Positions 9,346 through 18,021 of a stretch of DNA of 64,000 bases are shown piece by piece. Position 1 is the first letter of the stretch. Every line of letters starts with the position of its first letter. This DNA is from an uncultured Actinomycetes bacterium. GTDB taxonomy: Bacteria; Actinomycetota; Acidimicrobiia; Acidimicrobiales; RAAP-2. The notes beneath the pieces were generated by a model that was not told the DNA's origin, made no database searches, and saw only the letters and a program-made list of their open reading frames with translations. The stretch is taken from contig CAIQUD010000054.1 in the NCBI GenBank assembly GCA_903874965.1, forward strand, positions 37,601 through 101,600. The letters run 5' to 3'. The position numbers and the translations under genes were made by a program.

Positions 9346-9717
9346 TCAGCCTGAGGATGTTCCCCGCCGGTTCGGTCGTTTGCCAGTAATGAGCGATCTT
9401 TTGTACTGACGAACGGTCATGCCGCCGGCATCAAGACGCTCGCGACGTCGAACTGCCTCATCCCGCCAAATTGGATGGTGATACCACTCATACGCAGTCG
9501 ATCCACCAAGCGGAACCAGAACCACATGGCACGAAGCCGCCTCGCAATCATGGTCATCACAGACAAGATGCGTGCATCGACGATGATCATGTGGTTCATC
9601 GACGCAGCGATGACCATCATGCCAACGCCCGCCAACAGCTATTCCGAAAAGGAGATATCGGAGCTCTTCGGTCAACCGACCGAGCAATGAACGATGGATG
9701 ATCGGTGGAGCCACCAT
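9346..9717 (-). CDS. Uncertain small protein downstream of the FAH-family gene
   Basis: A 123-codon frame opens with ATG five bases after the stop of the FAH-family gene, a spacing typical of an operon. The C-terminal half (YEWYHHPIWRDEAVRRRERL, then a basic tail) reads like protein, but the middle is unusually rich in His, Cys, Asp and Arg and could be a shadow. Two competing frames cover the same stretch: 9417-9635 on the minus strand, and 9475-9690 on the plus strand, whose codon choices also look acceptable. None has a recognised family. The rest of the 9282-9722 gap shows nothing else I can name. Confidence 0.3.
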   Translation of the reverse strand: MVAPPIIHRSLLGRLTEELRYLLFGIAVGGRWHDGHRCVDEPHDHRRCTHLVCDDHDCEAASCHVVLVPLGGSTAYEWYHHPIWRDEAVRRRERLDAGGMTVRQYKRSLITGKRPNRRGTSSG

Positions 9718-9722
9718 TCGCG

Positions 9723-10556
9723 TTAAGGGGCGACGAAGTTCGTCACCAGCGTTCCTATGCCTTCAATGGTGCTGGTCAGCTGCTTCCCGGGCTTCAAATA
9801 GCGCGGTGGCGTCAGCGCGAAGCCGGCACCCGCGGGGGTCCCAGTGAAGAGCACATCGCCACACTTGAGCGCAAGGTGCTTCGTCACATCAACAAGCAAT
9901 GGAACAACGCCTCGGAGCATCTTCGACGTCCGACTGTGCTGCACGATGACGCCATCAATCGCGCAAGAAAGTTCAAGGTCATCTCGGTTGGAGAGTTCAT
10001 CGGGGGTCACAATCCAAGGACCGATCGGACCAAACCCCGGAGAGGACTTTCCTAAGGAGAATTGACGCCCTGCAGCGAACTGCACCACTCGATCCGAGAG
10101 ATCTTGACCAATCGTCACTCCTGCAACGGCATCCCAGGCTTCATCGGCGGTGAGCTGAAAGGCATCTCTCCCCATCACAATGACGAGTTCCACTTCCCAG
10201 TCAACCGTGGCGGAGGGAAGCGTGACCAGTTCATTGGGGCCAGCAAGCGAGGTCGGGAACTTGGCAAACGTCACTGGCTCGGCTGCGAGTTCAATATCCA
10301 TTTCGGCTGCATGATCGGCGTAGTTCACTCCAATGGCCATTGACTGCGGAGGTGCAGGAACAGGAAGGGTCAACTCTTCCATGGCAAAGACTCGACCAAG
10401 GGGCTTTTCCTGCTCGATGAACGCCTTGACCTCAGGAAGTCGCCGAATGGTCTCCATTGGATCAGCGCTCAGACGCCCGCCCGATGCCTCCTCAAGGTCA
10501 ATCGCTAGGTCCCCAACGAGGACATGGGCGCGATGGTTGAGGGCGGCGAAGCGCAT
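9723..10556 (-). CDS. Fumarylacetoacetate hydrolase (FAH) family protein
   Basis: A 277-residue protein of the FAH superfamily, whose members hydrolyse, decarboxylate or isomerise beta-keto acids such as acylpyruvates with a Mg or Mn ion. The metal and active-site motifs are present: DWEVELVIVMGR with two acidic ligands, GQDLSDR with the Asp, the catalytic Lys in FSLGKSSPGFGPIGPW, and LFTGTPAG near the end. The short N-terminal domain of about 60 residues is typical. Its ATG overlaps the stop of the lipB-lipA gene by one base (TAATG), so translation is probably coupled. The exact substrate cannot be told. Confidence 0.88.
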   Translation of the reverse strand: MRFAALNHRAHVLVGDLAIDLEEASGGRLSADPMETIRRLPEVKAFIEQEKPLGRVFAMEELTLPVPAPPQSMAIGVNYADHAAEMDIELAAEPVTFAKFPTSLAGPNELVTLPSATVDWEVELVIVMGRDAFQLTADEAWDAVAGVTIGQDLSDRVVQFAAGRQFSLGKSSPGFGPIGPWIVTPDELSNRDDLELSCAIDGVIVQHSRTSKMLRGVVPLLVDVTKHLALKCGDVLFTGTPAGAGFALTPPRYLKPGKQLTSTIEGIGTLVTNFVAP

Positions 10557-12223
10557 TAGCGGGTCTCCTTGAGGACGACGGGAACACTCAGGGTAGTCCC
10601 CTCTCGGACCCTGCTCGCAGCGACGCCGGCGTGATAACTCGAGCGGGTCAACGGCGAAGCCTCGACGTGCTCAAGACCCGCATCCATGCCCACAGCCTTG
10701 AGGTCATCAAATTCCTCCGGAGACCAGTAACGACTCACCGGAAGGTGTTGGGCCGTTGGTCGAAGATATTGACCAATCGTGACAATCGAGACACCAACTG
10801 CCGCCAAATCCGTCAAGGCAAGAGCGACTTCTTCTTGCGTCTCACCAAGTCCAACCATGATGCCGGACTTCGTCACGAGGCCTCGAAGCTTTGCTGCTGC
10901 TAACACCGCAAGGCTGCGCGCGTACCCCGCAGAAGGCCGAACGGCACGTTGAAGGCGTGCCACCGTTTCAACATTGTGGTTGAGCACCTCGGGATGTTCG
11001 TCAAAAATGCGGCGAAGCGAAGGGGGATCTCCCTTGCAGTCGGAAATCAACACTTCAACCGACGTCGAAGGCGATGCCTGCCTGATTGCTCGAATGGTCG
11101 CAGCGATGCCTTCAGCTCCACCATCGTCCAGGTCATCTCTTGCAACGCAGGTGACGACTGCATGAGCAAGGCCGAGTTCAATCACCGCAGTAGCAACACG
11201 GGAAGGCTCACTCGGATCGAGGGGGGCGGGCTTCGCCGTGCCAACTTGGCAGAAACCACACCGCCTTGTGCAGTCAACGCCATTCACCATGAAGGTCGCT
11301 GTTCCTTCAGACCAACACTCAGAGAGATTTGGGCAACCAGCTTCTTCACAGACGGTAATGAGTCGCCCAGCTTGGACGGCCGAACGGGTCGTGCCCACCT
11401 CGGTGCCAAGTCGGACCATCGACCGCAACCACTCTGGCTTCCGCTGTCGCACTGACAGTGCCTCACCGAGCGGAACGCCTGCTTGCGTCAGTCGCTTCAG
11501 CTGCGCCGACAAGTCGCCGCTAATTCCGCTTGCCCCCTCAACAACGGACGCCGAACGTACCTCGAGACCATTTGCGAGAGCGTTTGCCAATGCCTCACCA
11601 AGCAGCTGAGCAACATCTCGAATCGATGCTTCACTGCCGAGAGCTCGCAGCGACGTCACCGGACGTTCGAGACCGCACGGGACAATTGACCCGAATCGGG
11701 AGAGGTCGCAATCGACGTTGAGCGAAACGCCATGCATTGATCGCCGTCGGCCAGACGAATTGCGCACTGACCGGATGCCAACTGCACCAATCTTCGCCGG
11801 GTTGGGACCATCAATGCCTACCCAGATGCCTGGAAACCCCTCGAGGGAGCCAATCTCTCCGACGTCCTGTGATGACGAGAGCAGCTTGCGTATGACTGAC
11901 GCGACCGTCGCTTCAAGAAGGTGGACGTGGTTGGGAGCCGCTCCTGGGTCGTTGCCCAGATCGACGATTGGATAACAGACGACCTGGCCCGGACCGTGCC
12001 AGGTGACGTCACCTCCGCGATCAGTTTTGACGACCTGGGTGTGTTCATCAAGGACGTGACGAGGGTCACCGCTGCGACCAATCGTGATGACCTCGGGATG
12101 CTCAAGAACGAGTACGTAGGGATTCCTCGCGTGCTCGACGAGTCCGCGTTGCAGTTCGACGGCTTCCTCGTAGCCAACCCGCCCGAGGAATCGAAGTTCG
12201 AGAAGATTCGACTCAGTGGACAT
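10556..12223 (-). CDS. lipBA: Fused octanoyltransferase-lipoyl synthase (LipB-LipA)
   Basis: One uninterrupted frame of 555 residues holds two enzymes that act in sequence in lipoate synthesis. Residues 1 to about 225 are LipB: RGGDVTWHGPGQ, the catalytic Lys in AKIGAVGIR, MHGVSLNV and the catalytic Cys in VPCGLERPVTSL. A linker of roughly 20 residues leads to LipA, a radical-SAM enzyme that inserts sulfur into the octanoyl group. It has the auxiliary cluster ligands CEEAGCPNLSEC, the SAM cluster CTRRCGFC, and the C-terminal RSSYHAG serine region. All catalytic residues I can check are present, so both halves should work. The gene overlaps lpd by 11 bases and is followed by the FAH-family gene, forming one operon with a user of lipoylated proteins. 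Confidence 0.95.
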   Translation of the reverse strand: MSTESNLLELRFLGRVGYEEAVELQRGLVEHARNPYVLVLEHPEVITIGRSGDPRHVLDEHTQVVKTDRGGDVTWHGPGQVVCYPIVDLGNDPGAAPNHVHLLEATVASVIRKLLSSSQDVGEIGSLEGFPGIWVGIDGPNPAKIGAVGIRSVRNSSGRRRSMHGVSLNVDCDLSRFGSIVPCGLERPVTSLRALGSEASIRDVAQLLGEALANALANGLEVRSASVVEGASGISGDLSAQLKRLTQAGVPLGEALSVRQRKPEWLRSMVRLGTEVGTTRSAVQAGRLITVCEEAGCPNLSECWSEGTATFMVNGVDCTRRCGFCQVGTAKPAPLDPSEPSRVATAVIELGLAHAVVTCVARDDLDDGGAEGIAATIRAIRQASPSTSVEVLISDCKGDPPSLRRIFDEHPEVLNHNVETVARLQRAVRPSAGYARSLAVLAAAKLRGLVTKSGIMVGLGETQEEVALALTDLAAVGVSIVTIGQYLRPTAQHLPVSRYWSPEEFDDLKAVGMDAGLEHVEASPLTRSSYHAGVAASRVREGTTLSVPVVLKETR

Positions 12224-13631
12224 GAAGGCCGCGACCAGTAAGCGCTAGGAGAGTCTCGCCATAGGTCTCCGACAGCGAAGGATGAGGCGCCAAGAAGGTA
12301 TCGAGGTCGTTCACGTTAAGGCCGAGATTGACGGCGAGCGACGGACCGCTCAATTGCTCGGTCGCCCAAGGGCCAACGAGATGCACGCCGAGGACTCGAC
12401 CTGCTCGACCGTCTTCGTTGGTTGTGCAGATGACCTTGGCAAAGCCCTCGGACTCTCCCATGATTTGCGCTCGGCTGTTCCCACCAATCGGGTCCTTCTT
12501 GACCGTGACCGAAATGCCTCGATCTTGAGCCTGGGCCTCGGTGAGCCCAAGGTAGGCAATCTCAGGATGACAGTAGATGGCCCAAGGAATGGCGTCATAG
12601 TTAACCGGCGGCAAGGGTGTGCCAGCAAGCGAACCAACTGCCACGAGGGCCTCGGCAAATCCAACGTGTGCCAACTGCGGACGGCCGGCTACGACATCGC
12701 CAACCGCGTAGACACCCGGCAGCGACGTCCGCTGTTGGTCATCAACAATGATCGCCCCCTGGTCATCCATTTCGAGCTCTGTTGTTGGTCCAAAGAGTTC
12801 CGTCGTGAGCGGTGCCCTGCCGACCGAGACCACGACGAGATCAACATGCACCGTTGACCCGTCGCCAAGTTTCAGAATCGTTTCCCCGTTGGTGCCTCGT
12901 TCGTGACCAGCAACCATGGAATCCACGCGAACGGTAATGCCGCGCTTCGTGAAGGAGCGGGTGATCAAGCGACTGACATCAACATCGCAGCCTGCGAGAA
13001 GGCGCGGCAGTCCTTCAAAGATCGTGACCGTCGCACCAAGATCAGCAAGCAGCGACGCAAACTCACAACCAATTGCGCCACCACCAACAATGGCAACTCG
13101 AGCGGGAATCTCCTTCAGGTTGAGAAACCCATCACTATTCACAATGTGCACGTCATCAACAGGGAGTGCAGCAAGGGACCTCGGCGTGCTTCCTGGAGCC
13201 AGGATGACGGACGCTGAGGAAAGTTGGCGCGTGCCATTGGTGGACGTCACTTCGACGAAGCCCGGTCCGAGGAGCCTCCCGTGGCCTTCAATGATGGCTA
13301 CCTTGCGCGTTCGGAGCAACTTCGCGAGTCCCGTCGCGATCCCGTCAACGAGCGAGCACTTCGCCAGTTGCGTGGTCTCGAACTCAATCGAGACATCGGT
13401 CACCTTGATGCCAAATCGAGCCGCATCGCCAATGCTTCGAACGACCGACGCGGCTTCTAGAAAGTGTTTGGCCGGAATACACCCTCGGTGAAGACAGGTG
13501 CCGCCAAGGTCGGCCGCTTCGATGAGCGCAACGGACTTTCCCGCACTCGATGCCGCCAAGGCCGCCCCGTAGCCAGCAGGTCCACCGCCAATGACCACGA
13601 CGTCGAAGTTGGCGGGGGCGGTTTCAGTCAC
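12213..13631 (-). CDS. lpd: Dihydrolipoamide dehydrogenase
   Basis: A 472-residue FAD flavoprotein that reoxidises dihydrolipoyl groups of 2-oxoacid dehydrogenase and glycine cleavage complexes with NAD. It shows the FAD motif VVIGGGPAGYGAA, the redox disulfide GGTCLHRGCIPAK, the NAD motif VAIVGGGAIGCEFASLLA, the second FAD motif GVYAVGDVV, and a C-terminal HPSLSE with the catalytic His and Glu. The GTG start at 13631 has TAGGCT at 13638-13643 six bases upstream, so this gene probably heads a leaderless transcript lpd-lipBA-FAH. Confidence 0.95.
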   Translation of the reverse strand: MTETAPANFDVVVIGGGPAGYGAALAASSAGKSVALIEAADLGGTCLHRGCIPAKHFLEAASVVRSIGDAARFGIKVTDVSIEFETTQLAKCSLVDGIATGLAKLLRTRKVAIIEGHGRLLGPGFVEVTSTNGTRQLSSASVILAPGSTPRSLAALPVDDVHIVNSDGFLNLKEIPARVAIVGGGAIGCEFASLLADLGATVTIFEGLPRLLAGCDVDVSRLITRSFTKRGITVRVDSMVAGHERGTNGETILKLGDGSTVHVDLVVVSVGRAPLTTELFGPTTELEMDDQGAIIVDDQQRTSLPGVYAVGDVVAGRPQLAHVGFAEALVAVGSLAGTPLPPVNYDAIPWAIYCHPEIAYLGLTEAQAQDRGISVTVKKDPIGGNSRAQIMGESEGFAKVICTTNEDGRAGRVLGVHLVGPWATEQLSGPSLAVNLGLNVNDLDTFLAPHPSLSETYGETLLALTGRGLHVH

Positions 13632-13640
13632 CCCACCAGC

Positions 13641-14126
13641 CTAGAGAGGCTTTGGATGTTTAGAACTCGTTCCGATTCCGCGTGCTGCTGCGGAGGTTGC
13701 CAACTCATCAACGACGTCATTCCAGCGATCGCCGGAGTGTCCTTTCACCCAACGCCATTCAATGGAGTGGCCTCCATAGAGGGCGACTTCAAAGAGCTGC
13801 TCCCAAAGGTCCCGGTTTGCCACCGGTTGCTTTTGGCTGTTCTTCCAACCGCGCCGAATCCATCCTTCGTGCCAACGATCTTGGAAGCACTTGACGACGT
13901 AGGTGGAATCAGAAACGACGGTGACTCCTGCCTTTGCTTCTGGGGTCCCAGCAAGGTGAACAAGTGCCTCAAGTGCCGCTTGGATTTCCATCCGCTGATT
14001 GGTGGTGTGCTCTGCAGCCCCACTTGCGTAGGGGCCATCTGGCACTGCCCAAGCCCAGCCTCCTCGACCCGGATTCCCAAGGCAGGAACCGTCGGTGTAG
14101 ACGATCAAACGACCTGTGTCGGTCAT
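13641..14126 (-). CDS. rnhA: Ribonuclease HI
   Basis: A 161-residue enzyme that cuts RNA in RNA-DNA hybrids. The active-site acids appear in YTDGSCLGNPGRGGWA (first Asp), TNQRMEIQAALEAL (Glu), VVSDSTYVVKC (Asp) and WVKGHSGDRWNDVVDELA (His and last Asp). The WVKGHSG loop and basic segment WIRRGWKNSQK are typical of the bacterial type I enzyme. It starts inside the stop of the Rrf2 gene (ATGA overlap at 14123-14126). Confidence 0.95.
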   Translation of the reverse strand: MTDTGRLIVYTDGSCLGNPGRGGWAWAVPDGPYASGAAEHTTNQRMEIQAALEALVHLAGTPEAKAGVTVVSDSTYVVKCFQDRWHEGWIRRGWKNSQKQPVANRDLWEQLFEVALYGGHSIEWRWVKGHSGDRWNDVVDELATSAAARGIGTSSKHPKPL

Positions 14127-14581
14127 GCTCGGATCGAGATCCAGGCCTGGGGGTCCTTGGTGAGGTCCGTCACCGCACCTGGAAGTTGACCGGTCGCGAT
14201 TTGTTCAAGCGTGACATGGTCGAGAACCTGTCGGAGCGCCGCCCGGGCCGCAACCCATACCTCTTGCAGGTGAACCGCAGCATCGGAGTAACTCACCTGC
14301 TCAGGGCGGTCACCTCGAACACCCGCCAGCGGACCATCGAGTGACCGCATGATTTCGGCCAACAAAATTTCTGACGATGGCCTGGCGAGTCGGTAACCAC
14401 CTGAAACCCCTCGTTGGCTTGCGACGAGTTCCGCTCGGCGTAGATCGGTCATGATCGCTCCGAGAAACCGGCTCGGAAGCTCTTGAGCTTTCGCAATTTC
14501 ATCAGTAGTGAGCGGTCGGTCTGCGGTTGCAAGAACGAGCATCGCCCGCACGCCGTATTCGACCTTTGCCGCGATCTGCAT
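14123..14581 (-). CDS. Rrf2 family transcriptional regulator without cluster cysteines
   Basis: A 152-residue regulator with the Rrf2 winged helix: VEYGVRAMLVLA at the N-terminus, the recognition region ELPSRFLGAIMTDLRRAELV, and the wing SQRGVSGGYRLARP. The three cysteines that bind an Fe-S cluster in IscR or NsrR are absent, so it is not obviously an iron-sulfur sensor and may respond to another signal, as CymR does. CAGACT precedes the ATG by six bases. It lies upstream of rnhA, with which it overlaps, and is divergent from thiE. Confidence 0.85.
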   Translation of the reverse strand: MQIAAKVEYGVRAMLVLATADRPLTTDEIAKAQELPSRFLGAIMTDLRRAELVASQRGVSGGYRLARPSSEILLAEIMRSLDGPLAGVRGDRPEQVSYSDAAVHLQEVWVAARAALRQVLDHVTLEQIATGQLPGAVTDLTKDPQAWISIRA

Positions 14582-14682
14582 GCTTGCAGTCTGCCCTACT
14601 TCTCCATGATTCCGCCAGCATCACTAATTTCGAGTGAAACGCTCGAAAAAACCGAGCCGCAAATTGTCGGCGACAATGGAGC

Positions 14683-15303
14683 ATGGACTTTGCCAACCGT
14701 CGCTTGTACCTCTGCACGCCGGATCGCCCGGATCTCGCTCAATTCCTCCAGGTGGTCATCGCCGGTGGCGTCGACGTCGTGCAGCTCCGTGACAAACACG
14801 CAGATGCCGCGGTGATCCTTGATCGAGCTGCGCTGGCGTTAGAGATTTGTCGGAAGAATGGGGTCCCGTTCATTTTGAATGACCGGCCCGATCTCGCGCT
14901 CTTTCTTGACGCTGATGGTGTTCACGTGGGGCAGGACGATGCTCCCCCTTCACTATGTCGCTCAATTCTGGGACCAAACAAAGTCATTGGACTCTCAACC
15001 CATGCAGTGGGCGAACTTGACCGTGCGCTCGACGAGGACGTGACCTACCTCTCTGCAGGACCAGTTGAGGCAACACCGACCAAACCAGGTCGCGAAGCGG
15101 TCGGTCTTCACTACGTCACCGAAGCCGTCAGCCGAGCAAGCGTTCCGGTCTTTGTGACCGGTGGCGTCACGGCATCGGGAATTCCGGCACTTGCTAATGC
15201 CGGAGTCCGGCACTTTGTCGTGGTGCGTGCCCTCACTGAGGCAGAGCACCCTGGTGTGGCCGCAGAGCAATTGCGCCAGGCAATCGATCGCTACGTCAAC
15301 TAG
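14683..15303 (+). CDS. thiE: Thiamine-phosphate synthase
   Basis: A 206-residue TIM-barrel enzyme joining HMP pyrophosphate and thiazole phosphate to give thiamine phosphate. Family motifs are VDVVQLRDKHAD, FILNDRPDLAL with the Mg-binding Asp, DGVHVGQDDAP, GLSTHAV, YLSAGPVEATPTKPG and PVFVTGGV. Length is normal. GACAAT ends five bases before the ATG and could be its -10. No THI box is visible in the 100-base gap to the Rrf2 gene. Its stop overlaps the end of the convergent crotonase gene. Confidence 0.93.
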   Translation: MDFANRRLYLCTPDRPDLAQFLQVVIAGGVDVVQLRDKHADAAVILDRAALALEICRKNGVPFILNDRPDLALFLDADGVHVGQDDAPPSLCRSILGPNKVIGLSTHAVGELDRALDEDVTYLSAGPVEATPTKPGREAVGLHYVTEAVSRASVPVFVTGGVTASGIPALANAGVRHFVVVRALTEAEHPGVAAEQLRQAIDRYVN

Positions 15304-15983
15304 GAGTTCGAAGTGTCTGAGGAAGGGTTCCAGCCAGCACGCCGCGCGTGATCACCAAAGAGATTGCGCTTGTGGCTCCCCATGATGGACCCACCCTTGT
15401 CCGCCATGGCGGTCGCTCGAGCAAGTGCACGTTCCAAGACTTCGTCACCTGAAGCAGTCTCGTTGACAAGTCCGAGCGCAAGGGCCTCTTCGGCCCCATA
15501 TCTGGCTCCCGTCAGCATTGCCTGAACCAGAGATGGCCGCGGGACCTGCGCCGACATTCCGGCAAAGAGTTGCTCGGTAAACGGCATCTTGAGATCGATT
15601 TCATTCAGACACAAGTAACCGCGATCACTTCGCATCACCCGCCAATCAAACGCAAGTGACAGAATTCCTCCACCGGCAAATGCGTGACCATTGAGTGCTC
15701 CAACGCAGTAGGCAGGCAGCACCAGGAGGCGTCCGAGAAGAGCGGCTAGCTGTTCAACCGACGGGACGAGTTCTTCTGGGTGTGTTCCAAACCGGTCCAA
15801 ATCAAGACCATTTGAAAAGAACTTGTCGGATCCAGTGAGCACAAAGGCGCTCGGCTCAGGACGTGCCTCGATCTCCCCCAGGATGGCATGAAGCGCACCA
15901 AGCGAAGTTGGATTGAATCGGTTCTCGCCGCTGTTCATGCGTGCGACACCAACATTGCCTACCCACTCAAACTCCACCGTCAT
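15300..15983 (-). CDS. Enoyl-CoA hydratase/isomerase family protein
   Basis: A 227-residue crotonase-fold protein. The oxyanion-hole regions are FVLTGSDKFFSNGLDLDRF and ALNGHAFAGGGILSLAFDWRVM; the next region LCLNEIDLKMPFTEQL has one acidic residue in the place used by the isomerase-type members, so Delta3-Delta2-enoyl-CoA isomerase activity is as likely as hydration. The chosen ATG at 15983 has GAGGG about seven bases upstream; the frame stays open 12 codons further. It lies downstream of an acyl-CoA dehydrogenase gene with a strong hairpin between them. Confidence 0.82.
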   Translation of the reverse strand: MTVEFEWVGNVGVARMNSGENRFNPTSLGALHAILGEIEARPEPSAFVLTGSDKFFSNGLDLDRFGTHPEELVPSVEQLAALLGRLLVLPAYCVGALNGHAFAGGGILSLAFDWRVMRSDRGYLCLNEIDLKMPFTEQLFAGMSAQVPRPSLVQAMLTGARYGAEEALALGLVNETASGDEVLERALARATAMADKGGSIMGSHKRNLFGDHARRAGWNPSSDTSNS

Positions 15984-16040
15984 TGCTATGCCCTCGCTTC
16001 GCTCACTTGGTTGCTGCAACCAGATCCGGCCCTACGTCAT

Positions 16041-16076
16041 GCAAGTGGCGTCGACCCGAAAGCCGACGCCACTTGC
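16041..16076 (-). terminator. Perfect 13-bp hairpin between two lipid genes
   Basis: Bases 16041-16053 and 16064-16076 are exact reverse complements around a 10-base loop. The hairpin stands 32 bases after the stop of the leftward acyl-CoA dehydrogenase gene and before the crotonase start. No T-run follows on the minus strand, so termination may be weak or the hairpin may instead protect the upstream mRNA end. Confidence 0.5.
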
Positions 16077-16107
16077 TGAAATTCATCATGCTCTGCAAGG
16101 AGCAGTC

Positions 16108-17223
16108 TTAGAGACCAATGCGTTGTGCAAGCTGCTCTCGGTGATAGGTGGGGTCGCCAAAGAGCAACTCAGAAGACTTGGCACGCTTGAAGTACAAGTG
16201 TGCTGGGTGCTCCCAGGTAAAGCCAATGCCACCGTGAATCTGAATGTTCTCTGCGGCGGCGTGGAAGTACGCCTCCGAGCAGTAGCTCTTGGCCAACGAG
16301 GCAACAACCGGCAACTCGTCTGAGTCATCAGCTGCCGCAAATGCTGCGTAGTACGCAGCCGACTTCGCTGACTCAACTTCGAGCAGCATGTCGGCACACT
16401 TGTGCTTGATGGCCTGGAAACTTCCAATTGGCCGACCAAACTGAATTCGGTTCTTGGCGTAGTCAACTGACGCATCGAGGCAACGCTGTGCCCCGCCGAC
16501 CTGCTCGGCGGCGAGGCCAACGGCGATGAGATCGAGCGCCTTACTCAAACCTGCGGCTGCCCCACCATCTTCGCCAATGAGGCGTGCTGGCGTGTTGGCA
16601 AATTCGAGACGTGCCTGCTTGCGGGTCTGGTCCATCGTCGGCAGTTGCGACCGGGTGAGACCCGAGGCATCTCCATCGACGGCGAAAAGACTGAGACCCT
16701 TGGATGACTTGGCGACCACCAAGATCAGGTTCGCAAGGTGCCCATCAATGACGTAATTCTTGTGCCCCGAGAGCGTCCATGCAGTTCCATCGTGCGTTGC
16801 GGTCGTGGCAACGGCATCGAGGTCGGGACGTCCATTGTCTTCGGTAATCGCAAGCGTTGCGATGGTCGAGCCATCGGCAATGCCAGGCAGGTACTCGGCC
16901 TTCGCGGCATCGTCACCGCTCGTGAGCAGGGCCTGAGCGGCCAAGACCACTGTTGAGAAGAATGGCGCACAGAGAAGGCTTGCACCCATCTCTTCGAGCA
17001 CGATTGCCGTCTCGACGAAGGTGAAACCCGCTCCACCAAACTCTTCTGGAATCGAGAGACTCTGCAAGCCAAGCTGCTCGGCCATTTGCGTCCACACGGC
17101 AGTGTCGTAGCCCTCGGAGGTTTCCATGAGGCGACGAACTTCCGTCTCTGGTGACTTCTCAGCCAAGAATCGGTTGACGGCCTTGCGCAGTTCATCTTGC
17201 TCTTCAGTGAAGACGAAGTTCAT
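16108..17223 (-). CDS. Acyl-CoA dehydrogenase
   Basis: A 371-residue FAD-dependent acyl-CoA dehydrogenase fold protein. The N-terminal helical domain begins FVFTEEQDELRKAVNRFL; the middle has LAITEDNGRPDLDA, weaker than the usual TEPxxGSD motif; the C-terminal domain has the FAD contact YAKNRIQFGRPIGSFQAIKH and IQIHGGIGFTWEHPAHLYFKRA. This last form (GFTWEHPAHLYFKR) is common in mycobacterial FadE proteins that form alpha2beta2 complexes for bulky substrates. The ATG at 17223 follows AAGGGG; the longer open frame upstream is not protein-like. Confidence 0.88.
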   Translation of the reverse strand: MNFVFTEEQDELRKAVNRFLAEKSPETEVRRLMETSEGYDTAVWTQMAEQLGLQSLSIPEEFGGAGFTFVETAIVLEEMGASLLCAPFFSTVVLAAQALLTSGDDAAKAEYLPGIADGSTIATLAITEDNGRPDLDAVATTATHDGTAWTLSGHKNYVIDGHLANLILVVAKSSKGLSLFAVDGDASGLTRSQLPTMDQTRKQARLEFANTPARLIGEDGGAAAGLSKALDLIAVGLAAEQVGGAQRCLDASVDYAKNRIQFGRPIGSFQAIKHKCADMLLEVESAKSAAYYAAFAAADDSDELPVVASLAKSYCSEAYFHAAAENIQIHGGIGFTWEHPAHLYFKRAKSSELLFGDPTYHREQLAQRIGL

Positions 17224-17352
17224 ACGTACCCCTTGGTATTCGAACAGACGGCATCGGCTGTGGTGCCGTACCGTCGAAGGTTCTAGCAGCCTAACCCAGC
17301 GCTCGAGGCACCTCTCAAGGCCACCACGCTCCTTGCCTGCAAGACTTACCCG

Positions 17353-17967
17353 ATGGCGCTCACCCAGATCTACGCAGATGGCCGAGTCGAAGTCCAAGAA
17401 GTGGTCGTTGGACCGGTCGAGAACAATGTGTTCATCATTCGTTGCAAGAGGACCGGCGAGGGCCTCTTGATCGATGCGGCAAACGAACATGATCTCCTGT
17501 TGGATCTTTGTCGCCAATTCGGCGTGACCCAAGTGGTCGAAACCCATGGGCACTGGGATCACATCCAAGCCGTTCCTGCGATCAGAGAGGCAGGGATCTC
17601 CGTCGCGGTGACTGCGGCGGATGCCGAAATGCTGCCGTCCTATGACCTGCTTCTCGGTGACGATGAGGCAATCCATGTAGGCGATTTGACGCTGTCAACC
17701 CTCCTCACCCCTGGCCACACCCCTGGATCGGTCTGCTTTCGACTTGAAGGCACCGAGTTGCTCTTCAGCGGCGACACCCTGTTTCCAGGTGGGCCGGGCA
17801 ATACCTTTGGTGATGACGAAGCCTTCAAGACCATCCTCCAGTCCATTGACCACCGGATCTTCCAGGCCATGGCCCCAACGACGCTCGTCCTCCCGGGCCA
17901 TGGCAATTCCACCACCCTCGAGGCCGAGCGCCCTCACTTGGATGAATGGGCGGCAAGGGGCTGGTAG
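17353..17967 (+). CDS. Metallo-beta-lactamase fold hydrolase (glyoxalase II-like)
   Basis: A 204-residue zinc hydrolase. The metal-binding motif THGHWDHI gives HxHxDH, LLTPGHTPGSVCF supplies the next His, LLFSGDTLFPGGPG the bridging Asp, and LVLPGHGNSTTL the last His. Such proteins hydrolyse thioesters such as hydroxyacylglutathione or analogous thiol adducts. AAGACT at 17341-17346 lies six bases before the ATG. It stands alone before the suf genes. Confidence 0.88.
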   Translation: MALTQIYADGRVEVQEVVVGPVENNVFIIRCKRTGEGLLIDAANEHDLLLDLCRQFGVTQVVETHGHWDHIQAVPAIREAGISVAVTAADAEMLPSYDLLLGDDEAIHVGDLTLSTLLTPGHTPGSVCFRLEGTELLFSGDTLFPGGPGNTFGDDEAFKTILQSIDHRIFQAMAPTTLVLPGHGNSTTLEAERPHLDEWAARGW

Positions 17968-17986
17968 GCATCGTCAAGAATTCTCG

Positions 17987-18015
17987 TTGGGAATTGTTGA
18001 CTAGACCACTAGGAT
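17987..18015 (+). promoter_or_regulatory. Promoter of the sufC1-sufS-sufU unit
   Basis: TTGGGA at 17987-17992 and TAGGAT at 18010-18015 are separated by 17 bases and make a good -35/-10 pair. The GTG start of sufC1 begins six bases after the -10 element, so the transcript should be leaderless. Confidence 0.55.
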
Positions 18016-18021
18016 TTGACC

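Noticed and set aside
17224..17676. N-terminal extension of the acyl-CoA dehydrogenase at 16108
   Set aside because: The frame is open but the residues do not look like a domain, and they run antisense through the start of the metallo-beta-lactamase gene; a good ribosome site marks the ATG at 17223.
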